This document shows, in pieces, positions 51,832 through 61,930 of a stretch of 64,000 bases of DNA. Origin of the DNA: Chryseobacterium daecheongense (GTDB lineage: Bacteria; Bacteroidota; Bacteroidia; Flavobacteriales; Weeksellaceae); the NCBI RefSeq assembly GCF_003729955.1, contig NZ_RJTX01000002.1:806001-870000 (forward strand), given 5' to 3'. The translations under genes and the position numbers were made by a program. The notes beneath the pieces were generated by a model, which was not told where the DNA came from, did no database searches, and worked only from the letters and a program-made list of their open reading frames with translations. Numbering within the stretch: the stretch's first letter is position 1; every line of letters starts with the position of its first letter.

Positions 51832-51866
51832 AAAAAAAAGACTCTGACGAATTCGTCAAAGTCTTT
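51832..51866 (-). terminator. trp operon attenuator (rho-independent terminator)
   Basis: On the minus strand AAAGACTTTGACG (51866-51854) pairs with CGTCAGAGTCTTT (51849-51837) over an AATT loop with one wobble, followed by eight Ts. It lies between the leader peptide and trpE. Confidence 0.88.
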
Positions 51867-51897
51867 GATATATTTTTTGTATTATTCCAGTTGTAGA

Positions 51898-51975
51898 TTA
51901 ACAACATGACAAAAGCTTCAGACCCGACGAAGAGTTTGAAAGCCACCACCACATATTGTTGTTGTTATTTAACAT
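51898..51975 (-). CDS. trpL: trp leader peptide with three consecutive Trp codons
   Basis: A 25-codon frame on the minus strand: ATG, Leu, five Asn, Met, then TGG TGG TGG (51951-51943), Leu-Ser-Asn and onward to TAA at 51898. An in-frame second ATG directly before the Trp codons (51954-51952) could be the actual start, because the promoter -7 box TACATTTG (51987-51980) leaves almost no 5' leader for the first. TTCGTCGGG (51931-51923), just after the Trp codons, can pair with TTTGACGAA (51860-51852) of the terminator arm and so form an antiterminator. Upstream GGCTTTCA can pair loosely with TGAAGC further on, shielding it when the ribosome does not stall. Confidence 0.85.
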   Translation of the reverse strand: MLNNNNNMWWWLSNSSSGLKLLSCC

Positions 51976-51979
51976 GGGA

Positions 51980-52013
51980 CAAATGTAAATAAAAATTTTA
52001 ATATAAAAACAAA
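51980..52013 (-). promoter_or_regulatory. trp operon promoter
   Basis: Minus strand TTTG (52013-52010), 22-base spacer, TACATTTG (51987-51980): matches the Bacteroidota -33/-7 consensus and points into the leader peptide. Confidence 0.65.
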
Positions 52014-52026
52014 TTGAGCTGTTAAA

Positions 52027-52674
52027 TTATTTTTCAAGGGCTTTTAACTCTTTTCTTAATGCTGCTAATTGCTTCTGATAGGCATCATTATGATATAACT
52101 TCAGATAGTCTTCCAAAGCGGAAATGTATTCTTTTATGAATTCCGGATTCGTCTTATCTGCTTCATATTTAATTTTAGCAGCATCAATGGGTTTTCGTTT
52201 TTCATATTTCTCCATTATTTTTCCTTCTTCGGATTGATTATAGAGAATAACGATATTTTTTTCATACCCCGGAATATATTTTACCGGAAAAGCGATTCCC
52301 GTTTGAGGAATTCTGATCGCATTTTCTATCGGATAAATAGTTGCTGTTGTGGTAGAGAAAAAGGTAGTGATGTATTGTCCGTCAAGCTTTTTTACAATCG
52401 CTTCGTAATCGTGAATATAACGCTCATTTAAAGTGGAATTGGTTTCAACATCTGACGTAATAATTGCTGTACTTTCCACACCGTATTTATTCAGGAACCA
52501 TGCGTTTAAAAACTGACCTGCAACTCCGTTGGCTATACTTAAAGGAATAATAGGAATAAGGAACCAGCCTTTTTTCGTAACAAAAGTCAATAATCCGAAA
52601 ATAAAGAGCAGGATCACCACAGTATAAAAACCGTGATGGCTTGTGAAAAACAAAATTTTAGAAAGACTTACCAT
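52027..52674 (-). CDS. hypothetical membrane protein
   Basis: 215 residues. Two hydrophobic helices near the N-terminus (about 12-32 and 37-58) precede a soluble region: ESTAIITSDVETNSTLNERYIHDYEAIVKKLDG, KYIPGYEKNIVILYN. The C-terminal 50 residues form a charged coiled-coil-like helix ending KQLAALRKELKALEK. It lies upstream of the trp promoter on the same strand. No family recognised. Confidence 0.68.
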   Translation of the reverse strand: MVSLSKILFFTSHHGFYTVVILLFIFGLLTFVTKKGWFLIPIIPLSIANGVAGQFLNAWFLNKYGVESTAIITSDVETNSTLNERYIHDYEAIVKKLDGQYITTFFSTTTATIYPIENAIRIPQTGIAFPVKYIPGYEKNIVILYNQSEEGKIMEKYEKRKPIDAAKIKYEADKTNPEFIKEYISALEDYLKLYHNDAYQKQLAALRKELKALEK

Positions 52675-52782
52675 AACTTAAAATTAAACAATCTTTATGT
52701 ATATAGGTTACAGAAATTATTAATTTTCTGAGAAATATGATGAAGATGGAGATTTATCATGAGTTTACAACGTAATTTTTTA

Positions 52783-52790
52783 TATTTTTG
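52783..52790 (+). promoter_or_regulatory. -7 box (TATTTTTG) of the lipoprotein/cytochrome pair
   Basis: Exact TAnnTTTG, 23 bases before the ATG at 52814. Confidence 0.45.
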
Positions 52791-52813
52791 CTCTGAATTT
52801 ATATAGAAAAATA

Positions 52814-53038
52814 ATGAAAAAAGTATTAGCAATCGCATTTATCGGAAGTTTATTCGTGGTAAACTGTTCTAAAAAACCGGATCATTCTTTACAAGACAGC
52901 AATACGATGCTTGAAGAGCCTGAAGTAACAACTGTAGTAGATTCTTCTGCAACAACGCGTAATAAGCCTGAGGCAGATGTAAATGCTGCTGTATCAGTTC
53001 CTGCAAGTGAAGCAAAAGCGGATACTCTTACAAAATAA
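52814..53038 (+). CDS. small lipoprotein
   Basis: 74 residues. A lipoprotein signal ends at Cys18 (FVVNC). The rest is a low-complexity acidic/Thr/Ala tail (PEVTTVVDSSATTRNKPEADVNAA) without predicted fold. It precedes the cytochrome c gene by 3 bases and may be made with it. Function unknown. Confidence 0.7.
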   Translation: MKKVLAIAFIGSLFVVNCSKKPDHSLQDSNTMLEEPEVTTVVDSSATTRNKPEADVNAAVSVPASEAKADTLTK

Positions 53039-53041
53039 TAC

Positions 53042-53419
53042 ATGAAAAAATTGTTTTTGGCGGGATGTATAGGGTTTTTAACCCTTTCCTGTTCTCAAAA
53101 AGAAAATACACCTGTTGATGCCGGATCTGCAGAAGCAACATCTGTTTCTGAGCCTGCTAAAGCCAATCTTTCAGGAGATCAGATCATTGAAACATTGGAT
53201 TGCACCGGTTGTCACACTGTGAATGAAAGAATGATAGGACCTTCATATCAGGAAATAGCAGATAAATATGCTGAAAAAGATGTTGAACTGCTTGCTTCAA
53301 AAATTATTGAAGGCGGAAGTGGCGTTTGGGGGAGTGTTCCAATGCAGCCTCATCCTCAGGTATCCAAAGAAGATGCAAAAAAAATGGTAGAATATATTTT
53401 GACTTTAAAAAAGAAATAA
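53042..53419 (+). CDS. c-type cytochrome lipoprotein
   Basis: 125 residues with a lipoprotein signal (MKKLFLAGCIGFLTLSC, Cys17) and an acidic Ala/Ser linker. The haem-binding motif CTGCH is at about 57-61 and the likely axial Met lies in VWGSVPMQPHPQVS, so it is a class I monohaem cytochrome (c551/c552-like). It is probably anchored to a membrane facing the periplasm and carries electrons to terminal oxidases. Terminator follows at 53445. Confidence 0.9.
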   Translation: MKKLFLAGCIGFLTLSCSQKENTPVDAGSAEATSVSEPAKANLSGDQIIETLDCTGCHTVNERMIGPSYQEIADKYAEKDVELLASKIIEGGSGVWGSVPMQPHPQVSKEDAKKMVEYILTLKKK

Positions 53420-53444
53420 ATTTCACATTTTTAAATAAAAAAAG

Positions 53445-53470
53445 CCTTACAAATCTGTAAGGTTTTTTTT
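53445..53470. terminator. bidirectional terminator after cytochrome c
   Basis: CCTTACA (53445-53451) pairs with TGTAAGG (53456-53462), followed by T8 on + and A-rich sequence before the stem for the convergent gene. Confidence 0.85.
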
Positions 53471-53972
53471 ATGAACGAAAACTGAATAATTTAACGCATA
53501 ATGGGATCAGCCCGCATGAAATGATTATAAAAATAGCCACTCTTACACAGTTGAGTTTTTGCCAAAGAGATACTTTGCTGATAAGATTTGCGGGTACTGT
53601 TTGTGATTCCGCTATTTTTTGAAATAAGATGATATTAGGAGCAAAAAATGTCAATGTCCAGACCCTAACTGCAATATGAAGAATAAATAAAACGAGAAGC
53701 CAGTTTCTCACAGGATCGATTTTCCAACAAAAGAGAATGGTTAAAATGAATATAACTTCATGAAGAGAATGAAAAATAATCCAGAAATTTTTCAGACTGG
53801 TGCCATTTCCATCCAATAATAGTTTGAAATGGTTTGGTGGGAATGATGCCCATTTAGGAACAAAGACCAGGGTTTCAAAAATTTGGGCCCCATTCATTAG
53901 AAAATAGATCAGTGTTGTGGCACAAAGCCATATTTCAGCACGTGCTACATAATTGGTGGTTAGAGTTTCCAT
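53469..53972 (-). CDS. hypothetical four-helix membrane protein
   Basis: 167 residues with about four hydrophobic segments (about 13-33, 62-83, 88-110, 136-158). The arrangement with PKWASFPPNHFKLLLDGNGTSLKNFW between helices 1 and 2 is reminiscent of DUF1772-like membrane proteins, but this is uncertain. It follows the MarR gene after 4 bases, so the regulator probably controls it. Confidence 0.65.
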   Translation of the reverse strand: METLTTNYVARAEIWLCATTLIYFLMNGAQIFETLVFVPKWASFPPNHFKLLLDGNGTSLKNFWIIFHSLHEVIFILTILFCWKIDPVRNWLLVLFILHIAVRVWTLTFFAPNIILFQKIAESQTVPANLISKVSLWQKLNCVRVAIFIIISCGLIPLCVKLFSFRS

Positions 53973-53976
53973 TGTA

Positions 53977-54432
53977 TTATTTTTTATTAAGGTGGTCTGA
54001 CATCTCTTGCATAATGACTGCCGCTTCTGTAAAATAGCGTTTGATTACAGACAATTCTTCCTCTGAAAAAGTAGAAATAAGTTCTTGTGTTTTTTGTTGT
54101 AAATCGTCAAAAAGTGGTTTTAAAAGTTTCATGCTGTTTTCCATATTGGGAATAATGATCACTTTTCTTCGGTCTTCCTTGCTGAATTGCCTTTTGAGAA
54201 GTTTCTTTTTCTCCAGGCGATCTATTAAGCCTGTGACTGCACCGGTAGTTAAGCCCGTCAGTTTTGATATTTCACCGGCAGTGATGGATGGATATTGAAG
54301 GATAAGTCCTAAATATTTATGATCTGTCCCGGAAAGTCCAGCTTTTTTTGCAATGGCTTCATGCATAAAAATGGAGGAATCAGAATATTTTCTGCTCGCA
54401 GCCCTGAATTGTTGTAAGAATTCTTCAGTCAT
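53977..54432 (-). CDS. MarR family transcriptional regulator
   Basis: 151 residues, usual MarR length. The winged HTH is at about 35-110: ITAGEISKLTGLTTGAVTGLIDRLEKKKLLKRQFSKEDRRKVIII, with the conserved Asp-Arg wing. N- and C-terminal helices form the dimer interface. It is followed after 4 bases by the membrane protein gene. Ligand unknown. Confidence 0.92.
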   Translation of the reverse strand: MTEEFLQQFRAASRKYSDSSIFMHEAIAKKAGLSGTDHKYLGLILQYPSITAGEISKLTGLTTGAVTGLIDRLEKKKLLKRQFSKEDRRKVIIIPNMENSMKLLKPLFDDLQQKTQELISTFSEEELSVIKRYFTEAAVIMQEMSDHLNKK

Positions 54433-54587
54433 TATTTAGTTTAGTTGTTAATTATCTTAGTTGCTAAGATAAAATATTTTTTTGAATTACAATAGGTAGT
54501 AGTCAATTTTTGTAATCATGAATAATTGTTTGAGCCGTAAGGAATTATTAAATCCGTTTTTTCCTCTAGGATTTTATAAATTATCAC

Positions 54588-54595
54588 TAAATTTG
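54588..54595 (+). promoter_or_regulatory. -7 box of lysS (TAAATTTG)
   Basis: Exact TAnnTTTG 22 bases before the lysS ATG. Confidence 0.45.
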
Positions 54596-54617
54596 TACGC
54601 TTTTAGAAAAATAAGAA

Positions 54618-56318
54618 ATGCAATTATCAGAACAAGAAATCATTAGAAGAGAAAAGCTGAACAAGCTTGTTGAAATGGGAATCAACGCATTCCCTGCGGA
54701 TGAATATGTAATTACAGATACTACACAATCTATAAAACAGGATTTTTCTGAAAATAAACAGGTGAAGATCGCTGGTAGATTGATGTCCCGCAGAATTCAA
54801 GGTAAGGCTTCTTTTGCTGAATTGCAGGATTCTACTGGTAAGATCCAGGTATATTTCAACAGAGATGAGATCTGTACAGGTGAAGATAAAACGTTGTATA
54901 ATGAAGTATATAAGCACCTTTTAGATATAGGAGATATTATTGGGATTGAAGGGGAATTATTTACTACACAGGTAGGGGAGAAGACTGTTTTAGTTAAAAA
55001 CTTTACCTTGTTAACGAAATCTCTTCGTCCGCTACCATTGCCTAAAACAGATGCGGAAGGAAATGTTCATGATGCATTTGTAGATCCGGAATTGCGTTAC
55101 AGACAACGTTATGCAGATTTAGTAGTCAACCCACATATCAAAGAGATCTTCGTGAAAAGAACAAAATTGTTCAACGCGATGAGAACTTTCTTTAATGATG
55201 CAGGATATTTTGAGGTGGAAACACCAATCTTGCAATCGATCCCTGGAGGAGCTGCTGCAAGACCGTTTATTACCCATCATAATGCATTAGACATTCCATT
55301 GTATTTAAGAATTGCCAATGAATTGTATCTGAAAAGATTGATCGTAGGTGGATTTGACGGAGTGTATGAATTCTCTAAAAACTTCAGAAATGAAGGGATG
55401 GACAGAACCCATAATCCGGAGTTTACTGCCATGGAAATTTATGTAGCCTACAAAGACTACAACTGGATGATGGACTTTACAGAAAGATTATTGGAATTCT
55501 GTGCTACACAGGTTAATGGAAATGCAGAATCAACTTTCGGTGAGCATAAAATTAGCTGGAAAGCACCATATCCGAGAATTTCAATGACGGAAGCCATCCA
55601 GAAATTCACAGGGTTTGACATTACGGGAAAAACAGAGCAGGAATTATTTGATTTCGCAAAATCTATCGGAATTGAAGTGGATGAAACGATGGGTAAAGGT
55701 AAGCTGATCGATGAAATCTTCGGAGAAAAATGTGAAGGAAACTTCATCCAGCCGACATTCATTACAGATTACCCGGTAGAAATGTCACCTTTAACGAAAA
55801 AGCACAGAAGTAAGGAAGGTTTGACCGAGCGTTTCGAATTAATGGTGTGTGGAAAGGAAATTGCCAATGCGTATTCTGAGCTGAATGATCCTATTGACCA
55901 GAGAGAGCGTTTTGAAGAGCAATTGAGACTTTCTGAAAAGGGAGATGATGAAGCAGGACAATTTATTGATGAGGATTTCTTAAGAGCTTTGGAATATGGA
56001 ATGCCGCCAACTTCAGGATTAGGAATCGGTATGGACAGATTGATTATGTTCTTAACGAATAATCCGTCTATCCAGGAAGTATTATTCTTCCCTCAGATGA
56101 GACCGGAAAAAACGGTTCCTCAGGTTGAATTGGGAGAAGATGAAAAAGTAATCCTTGAAATTCTGAATTCTCAGGAAGAACCATTTTCTTTAGCTGAAGT
56201 AAAAGAGAGAAGCCAGTTATCCGGAAAAAAATGGGATAAAGCATCCAAGACTTTAACAAAGAATAATCTGGTGAAAGTTGAAAAGATTGATGAAAATCTT
56301 TTAATGAAATTAGTATAA
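54618..56318 (+). CDS. lysS: lysyl-tRNA synthetase (class II) with C-terminal extension
   Basis: 566 residues. The OB-fold anticodon domain covers about 40-150 (VKIAGRLMSRRIQGKASFAELQD). The class II core has motif 1 around FFNDAGYFEVETPILQ, motif 2 FRNEGMDRTHNPEFTAMEIY, and motif 3 GMPPTSGLGIGMDRLIMFLT. Most bacterial LysRS end shortly after VLFFPQMRPE (about 495); here about 65 further residues follow (VILEILNSQEEPFSLAEVKERSQLSGKKWDKASK), resembling a small winged-helix domain. A terminator follows at 56345. Confidence 0.96.
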   Translation: MQLSEQEIIRREKLNKLVEMGINAFPADEYVITDTTQSIKQDFSENKQVKIAGRLMSRRIQGKASFAELQDSTGKIQVYFNRDEICTGEDKTLYNEVYKHLLDIGDIIGIEGELFTTQVGEKTVLVKNFTLLTKSLRPLPLPKTDAEGNVHDAFVDPELRYRQRYADLVVNPHIKEIFVKRTKLFNAMRTFFNDAGYFEVETPILQSIPGGAAARPFITHHNALDIPLYLRIANELYLKRLIVGGFDGVYEFSKNFRNEGMDRTHNPEFTAMEIYVAYKDYNWMMDFTERLLEFCATQVNGNAESTFGEHKISWKAPYPRISMTEAIQKFTGFDITGKTEQELFDFAKSIGIEVDETMGKGKLIDEIFGEKCEGNFIQPTFITDYPVEMSPLTKKHRSKEGLTERFELMVCGKEIANAYSELNDPIDQRERFEEQLRLSEKGDDEAGQFIDEDFLRALEYGMPPTSGLGIGMDRLIMFLTNNPSIQEVLFFPQMRPEKTVPQVELGEDEKVILEILNSQEEPFSLAEVKERSQLSGKKWDKASKTLTKNNLVKVEKIDENLLMKLV

Positions 56319-56344
56319 TCTTTACAATAGAATAGTACAAATAG

Positions 56345-56372
56345 AATTCCTGAGTTTTTCAGGAATTTTTTA
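56345..56372 (+). terminator. terminator after lysS
   Basis: AATTCCTGA (56345-56353) pairs perfectly with TCAGGAATT (56359-56367), then T-rich tail. Confidence 0.85.
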
Positions 56373-56424
56373 TTTTTATGAACTATAAATTGACCTTTCC
56401 CGTTGTTTAGAAAACCTACAACCG

Positions 56425-57249
56425 ATGAAACCTGTCCTTTGCCTCAGTCTTATTATATTTTCGGCAGGAATTAATGCTCAAATGCTCACATCTGTTTATT
56501 TTGAGCATAACAGTTATGAGCTTGGCGCAGAATCTAAAAAGAAGCTGGATAGTTTAGCTGCGTTAAAAACTAATCTTACATTCAGAATTTTTGGAAATTG
56601 TGATCCTTCAGGAAGTACAGAATACAATAAAATCTTATCTGAACATCGGGCAAATACTGTTTATGAATATTTGCAGGGAAAAATAGGGAATAATATCCAA
56701 TTGGTAAGCTCAAGAGGGTTAGGAGAAGAAAAACAGATCAATGATAATACTACAGAACAATTACGAGAAAAAAACAGGAGGGTAGATGTTTTCATAGAAC
56801 AGAAGTATGTTCCGGGACAAAAAATATCCAGAAGAGTACTTCCGAGCTTTTTGGATACTCAAATTTCCCAAATGAGAGTAAATGATACCTACTCGTTGCC
56901 TGATGTCAATTTTATCGGGAATCGGCATGTTTGGCTTCCCAATGGAGATGCACAGCTTCTCCGCCTTTTAAAGATATTAAAAGAGAATCCGGCATTGGAA
57001 ATTGAACTGCAGGGACATATTTGCTGTGATTACGAAAATTTTGATGGGGAGGATATCGATTTAGGAACGTTTAATCTTTCCTGGACAAGAGCCAATGCCA
57101 TCAAGGAGTATCTTGAAAAACAAGGGATAGATCCTTCACGGATCAGAGCAAAAGGCCTTGGACATCTCAATCCTGCGGTTTATCCTGAACTAACAGAAGC
57201 AGATCAGGTGAGAAATAGAAGAGTAGAATTGGTTTTGATTAGAAAGTAA
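56425..57249 (+). CDS. secreted protein with two OmpA-like domains
   Basis: 274 residues: signal peptide (about 1-18, AGINAQ) and no beta barrel. Two peptidoglycan-binding OmpA_C-like domains stand in tandem. The first, about 20-128, has VYFEHNSYELGAESKKKLD, SEHRANTVYEYL and REKNRRVDVFI. The second, about 155-272, has ELQGHICCDY, LSWTRANAIKEYLEKQGIDPSRIRAKGLG and VRNRRVELVLI. In the first domain the usual Gly-His-xx-Asp is GNCDPSG. It probably binds peptidoglycan in the periplasm. Confidence 0.87.
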   Translation: MKPVLCLSLIIFSAGINAQMLTSVYFEHNSYELGAESKKKLDSLAALKTNLTFRIFGNCDPSGSTEYNKILSEHRANTVYEYLQGKIGNNIQLVSSRGLGEEKQINDNTTEQLREKNRRVDVFIEQKYVPGQKISRRVLPSFLDTQISQMRVNDTYSLPDVNFIGNRHVWLPNGDAQLLRLLKILKENPALEIELQGHICCDYENFDGEDIDLGTFNLSWTRANAIKEYLEKQGIDPSRIRAKGLGHLNPAVYPELTEADQVRNRRVELVLIRK

Positions 57250-57254
57250 ATTGG

Positions 57255-57294
57255 AAAGTTTCGGCGGCAGCTTTGCTGCCGCCGAAACTTTTTA
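57255..57294 (+). terminator. strong terminator after the OmpA-domain gene
   Basis: Perfect 17-bp GC-rich stem (57255-57271 with 57275-57291) over a TTT loop, then Ts. It also lies just 3' of cydB on the minus strand. Confidence 0.92.
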
Positions 57295-57314
57295 TCAAAA
57301 AATAAAATACATTA

Positions 57315-58319
57315 TCACCTCCTTTGTTTGCTAAATGAAGCCATCAGATAAAACAAAAACGGTAAAATAAAAAGCGATCCCAACATCAGAGCCCATGCTA
57401 AAGCGGAAATAGCTTTGGGAGCCGCAGCTTCATACAATAATGAAAGATGGCTGCCATTTCCTAATAAGATAATATCCGGATAATGTTGATAGGTTGCAGC
57501 TACCAGGATCATGATCATCTGAAATCCGGCTAAAACCCGGACAGGCATAAGCTTTCTTTCCCTCATACAGTAAAAGATCAATCCTAAAGCTAGTGTTGCC
57601 AAAACAACAGCCGTAATACCCAACGGTTTAGAGAAAACCCACATCAGAAGCGGAATATCTGAGAGATAAGCCGTAATGAAAACCAGGATACCTGTTACTA
57701 CGACGAAAATCATGGTTTGTTTAGACTTTCTGATCATCAAGGTAAGATCCAGTTTATCCTTAGTTTCTCTTAAAGAAAAGATTGATGCTAAATAAGCGCA
57801 TAGAGACACAGTGAATAAGCCTACTGCAGCTCCGAACCAATTCAGCCAGCTAAAAATATAAAGACTTAAAAAATCTGTAGCATCGGGATTGATGGATTTT
57901 GAAACCGTAGAAGCGGCAATTAACCCAAGGAAAAAAGGGGTCAATAAACTCGCATAGTAAAAAATCTGGGTGTATAAAATCTGCCAGTCGTCCTTTACAG
58001 CATCATAATGCCTGAACGTAAAAGCAGTTCCTCTTGCGATAATTCCCAAAAGCATTAATACCAAAGGAATATGAAGGTAGGTCGACAAAGTAGTATAAAT
58101 ACCTGGAAACCCTACAAAAAGAATCACGATAGCAATGATCAGCCACATATGATTGGCCTCCCAAACCGGGGCAATAGATTCATACATGATCTGTTCCGTT
58201 TTATGACGGGCTTTTTTATGTGTGAAAAGTTCCACAATACCTGCCCCGAAATCGGCACCGCCTAAAATGATATACAGGCATATCGATAACCAAAGGAAAG
58301 CTATAACAACGTAGATCAT
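57315..58319 (-). CDS. cydB: cytochrome bd oxidase subunit II
   Basis: 334 residues with about nine hydrophobic helices. Family marks: LGGADFGAGIVELF in the N-terminal helix region, SIAPVWEANHMWLIIAIVILFVGFP, and RGTAFTFRHYDAV. It pairs with CydA to form the high-affinity quinol oxidase. Its ATG overlaps the cydA stop by 4 bases. Confidence 0.94.
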   Translation of the reverse strand: MIYVVIAFLWLSICLYIILGGADFGAGIVELFTHKKARHKTEQIMYESIAPVWEANHMWLIIAIVILFVGFPGIYTTLSTYLHIPLVLMLLGIIARGTAFTFRHYDAVKDDWQILYTQIFYYASLLTPFFLGLIAASTVSKSINPDATDFLSLYIFSWLNWFGAAVGLFTVSLCAYLASIFSLRETKDKLDLTLMIRKSKQTMIFVVVTGILVFITAYLSDIPLLMWVFSKPLGITAVVLATLALGLIFYCMRERKLMPVRVLAGFQMIMILVAATYQHYPDIILLGNGSHLSLLYEAAAPKAISALAWALMLGSLFILPFLFYLMASFSKQRR

Positions 58320-59659
58320 GATTTCTTGTTTTTATCGTTAAACTGACCATCTGTAGGATCATAAAGTTTAGGAACCATTTGTATTTGTCTTCTCAAAAGA
58401 AAAATGATAATAAAAGATAAAGACACGAATATAGCGGTGAAAAAATAAAAGGAATACTGAATTCCAGGCATTGGAGTTACTGCATCTATGGTCCGCATGA
58501 TCCCATAAATGATCCAGGGTTGTCTCCCTACTTCTGTTACAGTCCAGCCGGCTTCTAAGGCAATATACCCGAAAGGTGTTGCAAAGAGGAATGTTTTTAA
58601 CAGCCATCTCTTTCCCAGCCATTCTTTCCTGAAAAATAAGGCATATAAATAAACGGTTCCAATACAGATCATTACCACTCCAAAGAAAATCATAATCTGG
58701 AAAGCATAATGTACTACAGCAACAGGTGGCCATTCATCTTTGGGAAAATCATTCAGACCTTTTACTTCGGAATTGAAGTTATTACTTACTAAGAAACTTA
58801 ACACTTTTGGGATTTTTATAGCGTATTTAATTTCTCCTTTTTCTTCATCAGGAACTCCGCCGATTACAAAAGCCGCCCCTTTTTCTGTTTCAAAATGAGC
58901 TTCCATGGCTGCCAGCTTGATAGGTTGTCTTTCAGCAACGGATTTTGCAGCAATATCACCACTCAAAGGTGCGCCAAATGCACCAATTAAGGCAAATCCA
59001 GCTGCAATTCTAAACGCTTTGGTATGAAATTCAACATTCTTTTTTCTCATGATCAGATAAGCATGAACTCCTGCAACCGCAAAGCCGGTAGCACAAAACG
59101 CAGCAACAGTCATGTGTAAAGCCTGTGGAAACCAGGCGTCATTGAACATTGCTTTTATAGGGTCGATATTCACATATTTACCATCAATATAATCAAATCC
59201 GGCAGGAGAGTTCATCCAGGCATTGGCGGCCACGACAAGAATTCCGGAAGCCAATCCGCTTAAACCGACTAAAAAGCCGCAAAACCAATGAAACCATTTA
59301 TTGAATCTGTCCCAGCCGTACAAAAAGAAACCAATAGCAATAGCTTCAATAAAAAAGGCTGTACCTTCCAGCGAAAACGGCATCCCGAAAATAGGTCCTG
59401 CATATTTCATGAATTCAGGCCAAAGTAATCCCAATTCAAATGAAAGCATGGTTCCGGAAACCGCACCGGTAGCAAATAAAATTGCAACTCCCTTACTCCA
59501 GGCTTTTGTGAGCCCTTTGTAGATCTCATTATTGGTTTTAAGGTATTTCCAGTGTGCAAAAGCCATTAAGAAAGGCATCACCATACCAACACAGGCAAAA
59601 ATGATATGAAAACCGAGGGATATGGCCATTTGTGCACGAGCGGCAAGAAAATCGTCCAT
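58316..59659 (-). CDS. cydA: cytochrome bd oxidase subunit I
   Basis: 447 residues with about nine helices. It carries haems b558, b595 and d. Diagnostic parts: N-terminal RAQMAISLGFHIIFACVGMVMPF with a ligand His, FGMPFSLEGTAFFIEAIAIGFFLYGWDRF, GAFGAPLSGDIAAKSVAERQPIKLAAMEAHFET (quinol loop start), and TVTEVGRQPWIIYG. Length indicates the short Q-loop form. Expression in low oxygen is usual; no operator is identified here. No separate CydX was seen. Confidence 0.95.
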   Translation of the reverse strand: MDDFLAARAQMAISLGFHIIFACVGMVMPFLMAFAHWKYLKTNNEIYKGLTKAWSKGVAILFATGAVSGTMLSFELGLLWPEFMKYAGPIFGMPFSLEGTAFFIEAIAIGFFLYGWDRFNKWFHWFCGFLVGLSGLASGILVVAANAWMNSPAGFDYIDGKYVNIDPIKAMFNDAWFPQALHMTVAAFCATGFAVAGVHAYLIMRKKNVEFHTKAFRIAAGFALIGAFGAPLSGDIAAKSVAERQPIKLAAMEAHFETEKGAAFVIGGVPDEEKGEIKYAIKIPKVLSFLVSNNFNSEVKGLNDFPKDEWPPVAVVHYAFQIMIFFGVVMICIGTVYLYALFFRKEWLGKRWLLKTFLFATPFGYIALEAGWTVTEVGRQPWIIYGIMRTIDAVTPMPGIQYSFYFFTAIFVSLSFIIIFLLRRQIQMVPKLYDPTDGQFNDKNKKS

Positions 59660-59784
59660 AATATCAACTTTTTGAGTAAATAAAGGTACGGATAAATTAT
59701 GGACAGCTCATATGATTTACAACAGCTATGATTTGTGAAATTCCATATAACTTTGATTTTTTTGAATGGATTTTGTGTGGATAA

Positions 59785-61815
<2,031 letters not shown>

Positions 61816-61838
61816 TTCTTAAACAATATAATATTTTA

Positions 61839-61867
61839 AAAAGACTTCAGTAATGAGGTCTTTTTTT
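61839..61867 (+). terminator. terminator after gyrB
   Basis: AAAAGACTTC (61839-61848) pairs with GAGGTCTTTT (61855-61864) with one wobble, then Ts. Confidence 0.8.
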
Positions 61868-61906
61868 ATTTTTTTAATAAAATTTTAACATTTATTAAGA
61901 TTTTAT

Positions 61907-61914
61907 TATTTTTG
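61907..61914 (+). promoter_or_regulatory. -7 box (TATTTTTG) of the DUF3857 gene
   Basis: Exact TAnnTTTG match 16 bases before the ATG. Confidence 0.45.
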
Positions 61915-61930
61915 GGAAATTTTTATAACC

